Shown: in pieces, positions 45,885-53,064 of the stretch
Position numbering within the stretch: position 1 is the first letter of the stretch
Layout of the letters: each line of letters begins with the position of its first letter
Assembly (NCBI GenBank): GCA_964586175.1
Contig: CAZPGL010000011.1
Location: 1-53,064 of the forward strand
DNA: 53,064 nt
Origin: CAZPGL01 sp964586175
Lineage (GTDB): Bacteria; Actinomycetota; Acidimicrobiia; Acidimicrobiales; MedAcidi-G1
Direction of reading: 5' to 3'
Notes under the pieces: generated by a model
Seen by the model: only the letters and a program-made list of their open reading frames with translations
The model's database searches: none
Told to the model about the DNA's origin: nothing
Position numbers and translations under genes: made by a program

Positions 45885-46931
45885 GTGGGACGAGAACTCG
45901 ACATGATGGCCATGGCCATGCCTCTCGAACGGGTCCAGGAGCTGGCCCGGGCCGCAGAGGATGCCGGGCTGGGTGCGGTGTGGTTCACCGAGAGCGGCCG
46001 GACGGCCTACCTGTCGTGCACGGCGGCCGCCCTGTCCACCGAGCGCATCGGCATCGGCACCGCGGTGGCCGTGGCCTTCCCCCGCAGCCCGATGGTGACG
46101 GCCAAGGTGGCGTGGGAGCTGGCTGAGGCCACCGGCGGCCGTTTCGTCCTCGGGTTGGGCACCCAGGTCAAGGCCCACGTTGAACGCCGGTACAGCAGCG
46201 ACTACGCGCCGCCGGGCCCCCGCATGAAGGAGTACGTGCTGGCCTTGAAGGCCATCTTCCGGGCCTTCCGGGGCGAGGAGAAGCTGGCGTTCCACGGCGA
46301 CCACTACGACTTCTCGCTGCTGCCCGGCCAGTGGTCGCCGGGGGCCATCGGCGTCGACGACCCGCCGCTCTACGTGTCGGCCGTGCTGCCGTGGATGACC
46401 CGCATGGCCGGCGCGGTGTGCGACGGCATCCACATCCACCCGTTCCACTCCCCCGGGTACGTGGCCGACGTACAGGTGCCGGGCCTGGTCGAGGGGGCGG
46501 CCTCCACCGGCCGCAGTCTCGACGACGTGACCCTGGTGTGCCCGGTGATGACCGCGGTGGGCGACACCGACGCCGAGATCGCCGCCTCCCGCGAGCACGC
46601 CCGCATGATGATCGCCTTCTACGGCTCGACCCGCACGTACAGCCCGGTGTTCGAGCACCACGGGTTCGACGGCCTCTCCGAACGGCTGCACGACCTGCAG
46701 AAGCAGGGCGACCTGGGCGGCATGGCGGCCTGCGTCAGCGACGACGTACTCGACCACTATTCGGTGAGCGCCTCGTGGTCGGCGTTGGGCGGTGTGCTGG
46801 CCGACCGCTACCGGGGTGTGGCCCCGAACCTGCGGGTCATGACCTACACGGCCATCGACCAGTGGCGGAAGGATCCCGAGGTGCTGGACCGCTGGGCCGA
46901 CGTGGCGAAGGACCTGCGGGCCGCCCCCTGA
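45885..46931 (+). CDS. Luciferase-like monooxygenase (probable F420-dependent oxidoreductase)
   Basis: 348 aa. Seen: VQELARAAEDAGLGAVWFTESGRTAYLSC, ERIGIGTAVAVAFPRSPMVTA, EATGGRFVLGLGTQVKAHVERRY and VCDGIHIHPFHSPGYV. The TQVKAHxERR segment is typical of the actinobacterial TIGR03617-like F420 LLM group. Substrate unknown. GTG 45885 (MGRELDMMAMAMPLERV) is preferred from the promoter. It is convergent with the DUF3179 gene, separated by two hairpins. Confidence 0.85.
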   Translation: MGRELDMMAMAMPLERVQELARAAEDAGLGAVWFTESGRTAYLSCTAAALSTERIGIGTAVAVAFPRSPMVTAKVAWELAEATGGRFVLGLGTQVKAHVERRYSSDYAPPGPRMKEYVLALKAIFRAFRGEEKLAFHGDHYDFSLLPGQWSPGAIGVDDPPLYVSAVLPWMTRMAGAVCDGIHIHPFHSPGYVADVQVPGLVEGAASTGRSLDDVTLVCPVMTAVGDTDAEIAASREHARMMIAFYGSTRTYSPVFEHHGFDGLSERLHDLQKQGDLGGMAACVSDDVLDHYSVSASWSALGGVLADRYRGVAPNLRVMTYTAIDQWRKDPEVLDRWADVAKDLRAAP

Positions 46932-46936
46932 CCCCA

Positions 46937-46973
46937 ACATGCAACGGTGGGACCTGTCCCCGACGCTGCATGT
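46937..46973. terminator. 37-bp interrupted palindrome between convergent genes
   Basis: Outer arms ACATGCA (46937-46943) and TGCATGT (46967-46973) are perfect inverses; inside them GGGA/TCCC form an inner stem around CCTG. It starts 6 bp after the stop of the luciferase-like gene. It could stop transcription from both sides. Its GGGACCTGTCCC core looks like a dispersed palindromic repeat, but no second copy is in this window. Confidence 0.5.
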
Positions 46974-46984
46974 CTGGTCCTCTT

Positions 46985-47002
46985 GGGTCCTTGTCAGGAC
47001 CC
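46985..47002. terminator. Hairpin spanning the DUF3179 stop codon
   Basis: Perfect 7-bp stem GGGTCCT/AGGACCC with a 4-base loop. The TGA (46994-46996, minus strand) of the DUF3179 gene lies in the loop and stem. No T tract follows on either strand. Confidence 0.4.
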
Positions 47003-48163
47003 GGCGATATCGGTGTCGGGGTGGTAGGCGGCCCAGCCGTACCACTCGGTGACGAACGAGGTCACGAAGGTCAGCTGTCGGCCATCGTCGCTGGACCCGT
47101 CGAGGTTCCACGCGGTGCCCGATGCGTCCACGAAGGCGTCGTCGGTGTCGAAGACCAGCACCTCGCCGTCGAGGGTGGCGGCGAAGGCGATCCCGAACAC
47201 CGAGTCGGGCTCCATGACCACGACGATCGGCACCCCGCCCACCTCGTCTGCCATGACAACCAGGCCCCCGTCGTCCGACAGCACGTAGGCCCGCGAGCCG
47301 GTGCCGGTGTCGACGCCCAGCACCAGCTCGTTTTCCGGGAGCCGGTCATCGAGCGACCGGATGGTGTCCAGGAACTGCCGGCCGAGGCCCGGCTCACCGG
47401 GCCGGGTGTTCCAATAACTGTCGGCATAGGCGTCGTTCCACGCCATGACCAGGGTGTCGGGATGTTCGGCCACCCAGTCCTTCCAGCGGCGGTGGAACAG
47501 CGGCTGGATGGCCAGCGCCGTGCCGGTGCCGGCCAGCGGCCCGGTCAGGATCGTGCCGTCGAAGTGGGTCCAGATCGAGCCCGTGGTCCGGTCCTTCATG
47601 ACGAACAGGCCGTCGTAAAGCCCGGCCACGTCGAACTGATAGCGGTGACCGTCGATGACGGGATCGAAACCGACCCCGCTGGAACAGATCACTCAATAGG
47701 TGACGAGGTACGGCTCGCCGGCCACCGACGTGTTGGCGATGTGGTGGTACGACATCTGGTCGATCGGGAAGGCCACCGCCTCGCCGCCCTGCAGGACCCC
47801 CAGCACCACGTCGTCGGGTTCGACCCAGGTGGCCTGGTCGGCAGCCACGAACTCAGGGTCGTCGGCCGAGTCGAAGCGCGCGCCCGCCCCGACCAACAGG
47901 TGTTCGGCCGAGAAGGTGGCTGCAGCACCGGTGACGGCAGGCGGCTCGGTGGTTGTGGGTGCCTCCGCGGTCGACACCGCCTCGGTGGCGGTGGACGCCT
48001 CCGTGGTCACCGTCACCGCGGCCTCGGTGGCGGTGGACGCCTCGGTGGTCACCGTCACCGCGGCCTCGGTGGTCGAGGATGCGGCGGCCTCCGGCAGCTC
48101 GTCGGACCCTCCACACGCCGCGGCCCCGAGAGCCACGAACACGACGGCGGCCAGACGATGCAT
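46994..48163 (-). CDS. DUF3179 lipoprotein, predicted selenoprotein (in-frame TGA = Sec157)
   Basis: 389 aa if the TGA at 47693-47695 is read as selenocysteine. Both sides are one frame: codons before the TGA encode VLGVLQGGEAVAFPID and GEPYLVTY, codons after encode VICSSGVGFDPVIDG, GLYDGLFVMKDR and GPLAGT, all in the order of the DUF3179 domain, whose members read VTYCPLC at this place. The TGA replaces the first Cys and C160 is the second, giving U157-x-x-C160. The N-terminus is a lipoprotein signal (lipobox AAAC, Cys about residue 17), followed by a Thr/Ala/Glu linker with a duplicated 14-residue unit. So it is an exported, lipid-anchored protein with a probable selenol/thiol redox site; the family's function is unknown. 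A nonsense mutation or base error is the alternative. ATG 48163 has GGGGG just upstream. Confidence 0.85.
47659..47678 (-). promoter_or_regulatory. Candidate bacterial SECIS element
   Basis: In the mRNA sense (minus strand) CGGGGTC (47672-47678) pairs with GATCCCG (47659-47665), seven pairs including one G-U, closing a six-base loop GGTTTC (47666-47671). The loop starts 21 bases after the TGA and begins GGU, the SelB-recognised feature of the E. coli fdhF element. Loop size, G at the loop start and UGA-to-loop distance (16-37 as I remember the consensus) all fit. Confidence 0.75.
47693..47695 (-). other. In-frame TGA predicted to encode selenocysteine
   Basis: TAT TGA GTG ATC TGT on the minus strand: Tyr-Sec-Val-Ile-Cys. 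Codon 157 of the DUF3179 gene. Reading continues without any other stop for 232 codons. Confidence 0.8.
47979..48062 (-). repeat. 42-bp tandem duplication (14 aa) in the lipoprotein linker
   Basis: Units 47979-48020 and 48021-48062 are identical at 41 of 42 bases; a partial third unit follows. They encode TEAAVTVTTEASTA twice, in the flexible linker between the lipid anchor and the DUF3179 domain. Confidence 0.85.
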
Positions 48164-48220
48164 GCCCCCAGTGTTCCACCGGTTGGGCGTCGGTGCCCGT
48201 CGGACGGGCACCATGGAGAC

Positions 48221-49258
48221 ATGAGCGAACCCGCGAAGCTCCGCCTGGTCCTCGAGCCGGAGGACGAGTACAACCACGACGCCGGCGACGTCGGCAACTT
48301 CAACGAGTCGATGTACTTCAACACCGTCGACCACCGCACCGGCGTCGGTGCCTGGTTCCGCATGGGCAACCGGGTCAACGAGGGGTACGCCGAGATGACG
48401 GTGTGCGTGTACCTGCCCGACGGCCGGGTCGGGTTCATGTTCAAGCGCCCGGCCATCGAGACCAACGAGGTGTTCGACGCCGGCGGCCTGACCATCGAGG
48501 TGGTCAAGCCGTTCGAGCGGCTGCGGGTGCGGTACTCGGGGTCGCTGCTGCTGCTCGCCGAACCGGCCCAGATGGCCGACCCCAAGACGGCATTCGCCTC
48601 GAACCCCCGGGTGCCATGCACCGTCGACCTCGACTTCCGCGGCGTGTCGCCCATGTTCGGCGGCCGCACCGTCGACGCCGTCACCGGCGAGGAACCAGCC
48701 CAGGAAGCCGAGCGGTCGTTCTCCAAGGCCCACTACGAGCAGCACGTGGCGACCTCCGGCACCATCACCGTCGACGGCGTCGAGCACCGGATCGACGGGC
48801 TGGGCCTGCGGGACAAGTCGTGGGGGGCCCGCTACTGGCAGGCCATCTCGTGGTACCGCTGGCTGCCCCTGGCCTTTGCCGACGACTTCGCAATGATGAT
48901 CTCGGTCATCAGCGCCGACGGGGTGACCACCCGCCAGGGCGGCATGGTCCTCGACGGCGACGAGTACCACCTCATCCGCGAGGCGACCATCGACACCGAC
49001 TGGGACGACGACTGGTACCCGACAGGCCTGCGGGCCACGGTCCGCACCGACCACCGCACCTACGAGGTGACCGGCGAGGTGGTGTCGTCGATCCCGCTCC
49101 GCAACCGCCGCACCACCCCGGACGGCGACGTGCTCCACACCCGGATCACTGAGGGGCTGACCCGCTACACCTGCGACGGTCACACCGGCTGGGGGTTGGC
49201 CGAGTACCTCGACCAGATCGTCGACGGCCTGCCGGTGGGCGGCGACGTACCGATCTGA
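48221..49258 (+). CDS. Conserved lipocalin-like protein (DUF7064/DUF7065-like)
   Basis: 345 aa, no signal peptide. Seen: NFNESMYFNTVDHRTGVGAWFRMGNRVNEGYAEM near the N-terminus and the hallmark GLGLRDKSWGARYWQAISWYRW in the middle, comparable to the G-x-RDxSWG motif of AttH/CrtC (hydroxyneurosporene hydratase)-fold proteins and the actinobacterial DUF7064/7065 group. Two beta-rich domains are likely. Function unknown; a role in lipid or terpenoid handling is only suggested by family neighbours. ATG 48221 has GGAG (48215-48218) in front. Divergent from the DUF3179 gene (57 bp). Confidence 0.75.
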   Translation: MSEPAKLRLVLEPEDEYNHDAGDVGNFNESMYFNTVDHRTGVGAWFRMGNRVNEGYAEMTVCVYLPDGRVGFMFKRPAIETNEVFDAGGLTIEVVKPFERLRVRYSGSLLLLAEPAQMADPKTAFASNPRVPCTVDLDFRGVSPMFGGRTVDAVTGEEPAQEAERSFSKAHYEQHVATSGTITVDGVEHRIDGLGLRDKSWGARYWQAISWYRWLPLAFADDFAMMISVISADGVTTRQGGMVLDGDEYHLIREATIDTDWDDDWYPTGLRATVRTDHRTYEVTGEVVSSIPLRNRRTTPDGDVLHTRITEGLTRYTCDGHTGWGLAEYLDQIVDGLPVGGDVPI

Positions 49259-49273
49259 CCGGCGGACTCAGGG

Positions 49274-49576
49274 TCAGAACATCTTGGTGACGGTGGCACC
49301 GTCGTAGCGTTCGACGGACATGCCGGTCACCCCGAACCCGCCGATCTTCCCCTGGAACTCGGCCATGTGGGGGGCCCGCATGTGGCCCTTCAACGCCTCG
49401 TCGCTCTCCCACTTCTCGAAGATCCGGATGAGGCCCGGCGTCTTCGGGTCGGCGCTCAGCACGTAGTCGATGCAACCGTCCTCGGCATGGGTGCCGTCCA
49501 TCAACGGCACGATGGCCGCCAACGCGTCATCCACCTTGTCAGGATCCATGGTGATGGTGCCGGCGATGACGATCAT
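49274..49576 (-). CDS. Antibiotic biosynthesis monooxygenase (ABM) domain protein
   Basis: 100 aa, dimeric ferredoxin-like fold. Seen: MIVIAGTITMDPDKVDDALAAI, ADPKTPGLIRIFEKWESDEALKGHMRAPHM, the typical strand-helix pattern of YgiN/ABM quinol monooxygenase-like proteins. Cofactor-free oxygenase or detoxification roles are known in the family; no specific function is assigned. GAGAGG seven bases before ATG 49576 is the ribosome site. Divergent from the tag gene. Confidence 0.85.
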   Translation of the reverse strand: MIVIAGTITMDPDKVDDALAAIVPLMDGTHAEDGCIDYVLSADPKTPGLIRIFEKWESDEALKGHMRAPHMAEFQGKIGGFGVTGMSVERYDGATVTKMF

Positions 49577-49625
49577 GGGTGGGCCTCTCTGATGGCTGGG
49601 GAAGGTCGGTTCCGATGCCGGAGCG

Positions 49626-49631
49626 TACTGT
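49626..49631 (+). promoter_or_regulatory. -10 box TACTGT ahead of tag
   Basis: TACTGT ends 8 bases before ATG 49640, the start of a nine-codon open frame that runs into the tag start. Confidence 0.4.
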
Positions 49632-49639
49632 CGGGCCCC

Positions 49640-49669
49640 ATGAGCGCTCCAAGCCGGTGGCGGCGGTGA
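49640..49669 (+). CDS. Possible nine-residue leader peptide upstream of tag
   Basis: ATG 49640 opens a frame encoding MSAPSRWRR and ends at TGA 49667-49669, which overlaps the GTG start (49666) of tag as GTGA. The ATG sits at the leaderless distance from TACTGT. Either a coupled mini-ORF or a sign that the tag start is misplaced. No homology basis. Confidence 0.3.
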   Translation: MSAPSRWRR

Positions 49670-50283
49670 CCGACCACACGATCGTCGGCACCGACGGGAA
49701 GACCCGCTGCGGGTGGCCCGGCGACCACGCCGCCTATCTCGCGTACCACGACGACGAATGGGGTCGGCCGGTCGTCGATGACACCCGCCTGTTCGAAAAA
49801 CTGTGCCTCGAAGGGTTCCAGGCCGGGCTGTCATGGCTGACCATCCTGAGGAAACGGGAGGCCTTCCGGGCCGCTTTCGCCGGCTTCGACCCGACGGCCG
49901 TGGCCCGGTTCGGCCCGGCCGACGTCGAACGGCTGCTCGGCGACGCCGGCATCGTCCGGCACCGGGGCAAGATCGAATCGACGGTCAACAACGCGGCGCG
50001 GGCCCTCGAGCTGGCCGACGAGTTCGGTTCGCTGGCCGCCTACCTGTGGTCCTGGGAGCCCGACGGGCCGACCCGCACCGACGCTGGCGGCATCCCGGCC
50101 TCGACACTCGAGTCGGCGGCGCTGTCGAAGGATCTCAAGCGCCGGGGCTGGTCGTTCGTCGGCCCCACCACCGTGTATGCCTTCATGCAGGCCATGGGCA
50201 TGGTCAACGACCACCTGTCCGGTTGTACGTTCCATCCGGTGATCGATGATCTGCGGGCCGCCCTGGTCCGGCCCTCGCCATGA
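49666..50283 (+). CDS. tag: DNA-3-methyladenine glycosylase I
   Basis: 205 aa, removes 3-methyladenine from alkylated DNA (base excision repair). Seen: RCGWPGDHAAYLAYHDDEWGRPV (the RCxW and zinc-snap N-terminus), LFEKLCLEGFQAGLSWLTILRKREAFR, KRRGWSFVGPTTVYAFMQAMGMVNDHLSGC with the terminal zinc-binding Cys/His. Start is uncertain: GTG 49666 places RCGW near residue 14; ATG 49615 gives 17 more residues. Overlaps the next gene by 4 bases (ATGA). Confidence 0.92.
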   Translation: MTDHTIVGTDGKTRCGWPGDHAAYLAYHDDEWGRPVVDDTRLFEKLCLEGFQAGLSWLTILRKREAFRAAFAGFDPTAVARFGPADVERLLGDAGIVRHRGKIESTVNNAARALELADEFGSLAAYLWSWEPDGPTRTDAGGIPASTLESAALSKDLKRRGWSFVGPTTVYAFMQAMGMVNDHLSGCTFHPVIDDLRAALVRPSP

Positions 50284-51302
50284 CGGCCGTGCGCCTGTCG
50301 GTCCTCGACCAGTCGCCGGTACCCGAGGGGTCCACACCCGGCGACGCCCTGCGCAACTCGGTCGACCTGGCCCGCCATGCCGACCGGATGGGCTACCACC
50401 GGTACTGGGTGGCCGAGCACCACGGCATGGACGGGCTGGCCGGCTCCAGCCCCGAGGTGTTCATCGGGTCGCTGGCCGCGGCCACCGACCACCTGCGGGT
50501 CGGATCGGGTGGCGTCATGCTCACCCACTACGCCCCGCTGAAGGTGGCCGAGTCGTTCTGCGTGCTGGCCAGCCTGCATCCGGGCCGCATCGACCTGGGG
50601 GTCGGCCGGGCCCCGGGGTCCGACCACCTGACGGCGGCCGCCCTGGCCCGCGGCGGCACCCGGTTGGGCCTCGAGTACTACCCGAGCCAGCTGGCCGAGT
50701 TGGTGCATCTCGTCGATGACACCCTGCCCGCCCATTCGCCCATCCAAGGCACCCGGGCCACGCCGCGGCCCGACGAGCCGCCCGAGATCTGGGTGTTGGC
50801 GTCGAGCCCCGACTCGGCGGCCATCGCCGCCCACCTGGGGCTGCCGCTGGGGTGGGCCGACTTCATCGCCCAGGTCGACGGCGCCGACACGGTGGCCGCC
50901 TACCGGGACGCCTTCCAGCCGTCGGACCGGTGCCCCGAACCCCGGGTGCTGGTGTGCGCCTCGGCGGTGTGTGCCGACACCGACGCCGAGGCGGCTGAGA
51001 TCGTCGCCGCCGTCCGGGCCTGGCGGGCCGCTGGACTGCGGGGTCCCATCCCGTCGTCGGGCCCCACCGGGGTCGACGCTCCCCCGGCCGCCCCGCTGGC
51101 CGTGCAACCTGGGCGCCGGTCCATCACCAACGGCTCGCCGGCCACCGTCGGCGACCGACTCGACGAGATGGTCGAGCGCTTCGGGGCCGAGGAACTCATG
51201 GTGGTCACCATCTGCCACGACCACGACGCCCGGGTGCGGTCCTACGAGCTGCTGGCCGAGCGGTTCGGGTTGGCCTCCCGTCCCGCGGCCGACCGGGCAT
51301 GA
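50280..51302 (+). CDS. Luciferase-like monooxygenase, MsnO8-like
   Basis: 340 aa. Seen: LSVLDQSPVPEGSTPGDALRNSVDLARHADRMGYHRYWVAEHHGM, SSPEVFIGSLAAATDHLRVGSGGVMLTHYAPLKVAESF and LHPGRIDLGVGRAPGSD. This differs from the F420 members elsewhere in the window and matches the FMN-dependent MsnO8/YhbW-type group. Substrate unknown. ATG 50280 overlaps tag and its stop overlaps the helicase start, both as ATGA. Confidence 0.86.
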   Translation: MTAVRLSVLDQSPVPEGSTPGDALRNSVDLARHADRMGYHRYWVAEHHGMDGLAGSSPEVFIGSLAAATDHLRVGSGGVMLTHYAPLKVAESFCVLASLHPGRIDLGVGRAPGSDHLTAAALARGGTRLGLEYYPSQLAELVHLVDDTLPAHSPIQGTRATPRPDEPPEIWVLASSPDSAAIAAHLGLPLGWADFIAQVDGADTVAAYRDAFQPSDRCPEPRVLVCASAVCADTDAEAAEIVAAVRAWRAAGLRGPIPSSGPTGVDAPPAAPLAVQPGRRSITNGSPATVGDRLDEMVERFGAEELMVVTICHDHDARVRSYELLAERFGLASRPAADRA

Positions 51303-53064
51303 GCCTGCTCCTCGACCGGCTGCCCGACACCCGCGGGGGCGACGCTGACCCCGACGAGCTGCTCGAAGGGTTCGTCGGCTGGACCGCCGACCAGGGCCTC
51401 GAGCTGTACCCGGCCCAGGAGGAGGCCGTCCTCGAGCTGCTGGCCGGGAACCACGTGATCCTGGCCACCCCGACCGGTTCCGGGAAGTCGTTGGTGGCCA
51501 CCGCGGCCCACGCCGCGGCCCTGGCCCGGGGCCAGCGCAGCGTCTACACCGCCCCCATCAAGGCCCTGGTGTCCGAGAAGTTCTTCGCCCTGACCCGGGA
51601 TTTCGGCGCCGACAACGTCGGCATGGTCACCGGCGATGCCGCGGTCAACCCCGACGCCCCGATCATCGCCTGCACGGCGGAGATCCTGGCCCACCGGGCC
51701 CTTCGGGATGGGGAGGCCACCGACGTCGGGTTGGTGGTGGCCGACGAGTTCCACTTCTACGCCGACCCCCAGCGGGGCTGGGCCTGGCAGGTCCCGCTGC
51801 TCGAGCTGCCCCACGTCCAGTTCCTGTTGATGTCGGCCACCCTCGGCCCCACGGGACGTTTCGAGGCTGATCTCGAGGCCCGCACCGGGCGGCCCGTCGT
51901 CACCGTGGCCGGAACCGAGCGGCCGGTGCCGCTGAACTTCGAATTCCGGGAGACCCCGCTCCACGAGTCGATCGACGAGCTGGTCACCACCGACCGGGCA
52001 CCGATCTACATCGTCCACTTCACCCAGCAGGCGGCCGCCGAGAAGGCCCAGGACCTGTGCAGCCTCGATGTCGTCACCAAGGACGAGAAGGCGGCCATCC
52101 GTGCCGAGGTGGCCGGGTTCCGGTTCGATACGCCGATCGGCAAGGACCTGCGCCGGTTCATCGGCCACGGCATCGGGCTGCACCACGCCGGGCTGCTCCC
52201 CCGCTACCGGCTCCTGGTCGAGAAGCTGGCCCAGGCCGGGCTGCTCAAGCTGATCTGCGGTACCGACACCCTCGGCGTCGGCGTCAACGTGCCGATCCGC
52301 ACCGTGCTGTTCACCCAGTTGTGCAAGTACGACGGCACCTCGACCCGCATCCTCACCAACCGGGAGTTCGCCCAGGTGGCCGGGCGGGCCGGGCGGCGGG
52401 GCTTCGACGACGAAGGGCACGTGTGGGCCCAGGCGCCGATGCACTGGATCGAGAACCGGCGGGCCGAGGCCAAGGTGGCCGCCGACCCCGGCAAGCGCAA
52501 GAAGCTGGTGAAGAAGAAGCCGCCCGACCGGGGCTACGCCCACTGGAACGAGGAGACGTTCGACAAGCTGGTGTCAGGCGCACCCGAACCGCTGGACTCC
52601 AGCTTCGACGTCACCCACCAGATGGTGCTCAACGTCCTGTCCCGTCCCGGCGACGGGGGCGCCGACCTGCGGCGCCTGCTCGTCGACAACCACGAGCCCC
52701 GCACCCGCCAGCGGCGCCACATCCGGCGGGCCATCGGCGTTTACCGGTCACTACGCGATGCCGGCATCATCGTCGAGCTCGACACCCCCGACGCCGACGG
52801 TCGCCTGGTACGCATCGGCGTCGACCTCCAGGACGACTTCGCCCTGCATCAGCCGCTGTCCCTGTTCGCCCTCGAGGTGCTGCCCGACCTCGAGAACCCC
52901 GAGGCCACCCCCGAGGAGCACGCCCTCGACGTGCTGTCGGTCGTCGAGTCGGTCCTGGAGAACCCGTCGGTCGTGCTGGCCGCCCAGGTGAACCGGTTGA
53001 AGACCGAGCTGGTGAACCGGCTCAAGATGGAGGGCGTCGAGTACGAGGAGCGCATGGAGCGCCT
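51299..53064 (+). CDS. Ski2-like DEAD-box RNA helicase (DUF3516-type), 3' end outside window
   Basis: 588 codons are present and the frame is open at the right edge. Seen: ELYPAQEEAVLELLAG (Q-motif-like), ATPTGSGKS (motif I), APIKALVSEKF (Ia), VADEFHFYAD (motif II, DEFH instead of DEVH), LLMSATLG (III), IYIVHFTQQAAAEKAQDL (IV), GTDTLGVGVNVPIRTVLFTQLCKYDG (V) and QVAGRAGRRGFDDEGHVW (VI). Motifs V and VI are those of Ski2-like helicases; the part after ~residue 400 fits the actinobacterial DUF3516 helicase C-terminus. RNA processing or turnover is likely; substrates unknown. Confidence 0.9.
   Translation, partial: MSLLLDRLPDTRGGDADPDELLEGFVGWTADQGLELYPAQEEAVLELLAGNHVILATPTGSGKSLVATAAHAAALARGQRSVYTAPIKALVSEKFFALTRDFGADNVGMVTGDAAVNPDAPIIACTAEILAHRALRDGEATDVGLVVADEFHFYADPQRGWAWQVPLLELPHVQFLLMSATLGPTGRFEADLEARTGRPVVTVAGTERPVPLNFEFRETPLHESIDELVTTDRAPIYIVHFTQQAAAEKAQDLCSLDVVTKDEKAAIRAEVAGFRFDTPIGKDLRRFIGHGIGLHHAGLLPRYRLLVEKLAQAGLLKLICGTDTLGVGVNVPIRTVLFTQLCKYDGTSTRILTNREFAQVAGRAGRRGFDDEGHVWAQAPMHWIENRRAEAKVAADPGKRKKLVKKKPPDRGYAHWNEETFDKLVSGAPEPLDSSFDVTHQMVLNVLSRPGDGGADLRRLLVDNHEPRTRQRRHIRRAIGVYRSLRDAGIIVELDTPDADGRLVRIGVDLQDDFALHQPLSLFALEVLPDLENPEATPEEHALDVLSVVESVLENPSVVLAAQVNRLKTELVNRLKMEGVEYEERMER

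Noticed and set aside
46994..48163. Two separate genes or a pseudogene broken by a stop codon
   Set aside because: The two halves are in the same frame, together form one DUF3179 domain, and the stop is at the redox Cys with a SECIS-like hairpin behind it. The downstream half alone would begin inside a conserved motif with a GTG and no ribosome site.

Overview
The window is high-GC, almost gap-free coding DNA from an actinobacterium. The class is inferred from gene content: three acyl-CoA synthetases, four luciferase-like (F420-type) oxidoreductases, PhyH dioxygenases, SDRs, a thiolase-like protein and a methylmalonyl-CoA mutase operon, mixed with housekeeping genes. This combination fits Acidimicrobiia (Ilumatobacter-like marine or soil actinobacteria) best, but no rRNA or other phylogenetic marker was analysed. 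There is one assembly gap of exactly 100 N (11656-11755), which lies inside a repetitive gene. No tRNA, rRNA, CRISPR array, transposase or phage gene was seen.

Layout. 1-2946: end of an inositol-phosphate synthase, a PhyH dioxygenase and an acyl-CoA synthetase. 3052-9460: an AddB-like/AddA-like helicase-nuclease pair. 9471-14420: CitE-like lyase, luciferase-like oxidoreductase, repeat protein, second PhyH protein and a FadD3-like ligase. 14456-21477: ileS, then nrdAB behind the only non-coding stretch over 300 bp. 21494-26396 (minus strand): mutA-mutB-meaB, for methylmalonyl-CoA to succinyl-CoA. 26496-32943: oxidoreductase, SDR, a tightly overlapping operon (epoxide hydrolase, alpha/beta hydrolase, formylglycine-generating enzyme), then dus-maf. 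33447-38794: an iron locus with a FetB-like permease, the FbpC/FbpA/FbpB ferric iron importer and a DtxR/IdeR-type regulator. 38849-46931: lipid or CoA-ester metabolism. 46994-51302: a DUF3179 lipoprotein, a lipocalin-like protein, a small monooxygenase, Tag glycosylase and a luciferase-like oxidoreductase. 51299-end: start of a Ski2-like DEAD-box helicase.

The most interesting object is the DUF3179 lipoprotein gene (minus strand, 48163 to 46994). Its reading frame is broken by a single in-frame TGA exactly where the family has the first Cys of a TYCxxC motif, so it reads TY-TGA-V-I-C. Twenty-one bases after the TGA is a 7-bp stem with a 6-base loop beginning GGU, which fits a bacterial SECIS element. 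I read this as a selenoprotein with a U-x-x-C redox motif, not a pseudogene.

Two regulatory patterns recur. A TANNNT box ends 6-8 bases before the start codon of at least 13 genes, which indicates leaderless transcripts. A 16-bp motif beginning GTTAGG occurs at three places in the iron locus, including upstream of the DtxR-type gene itself, and is a candidate regulon operator.
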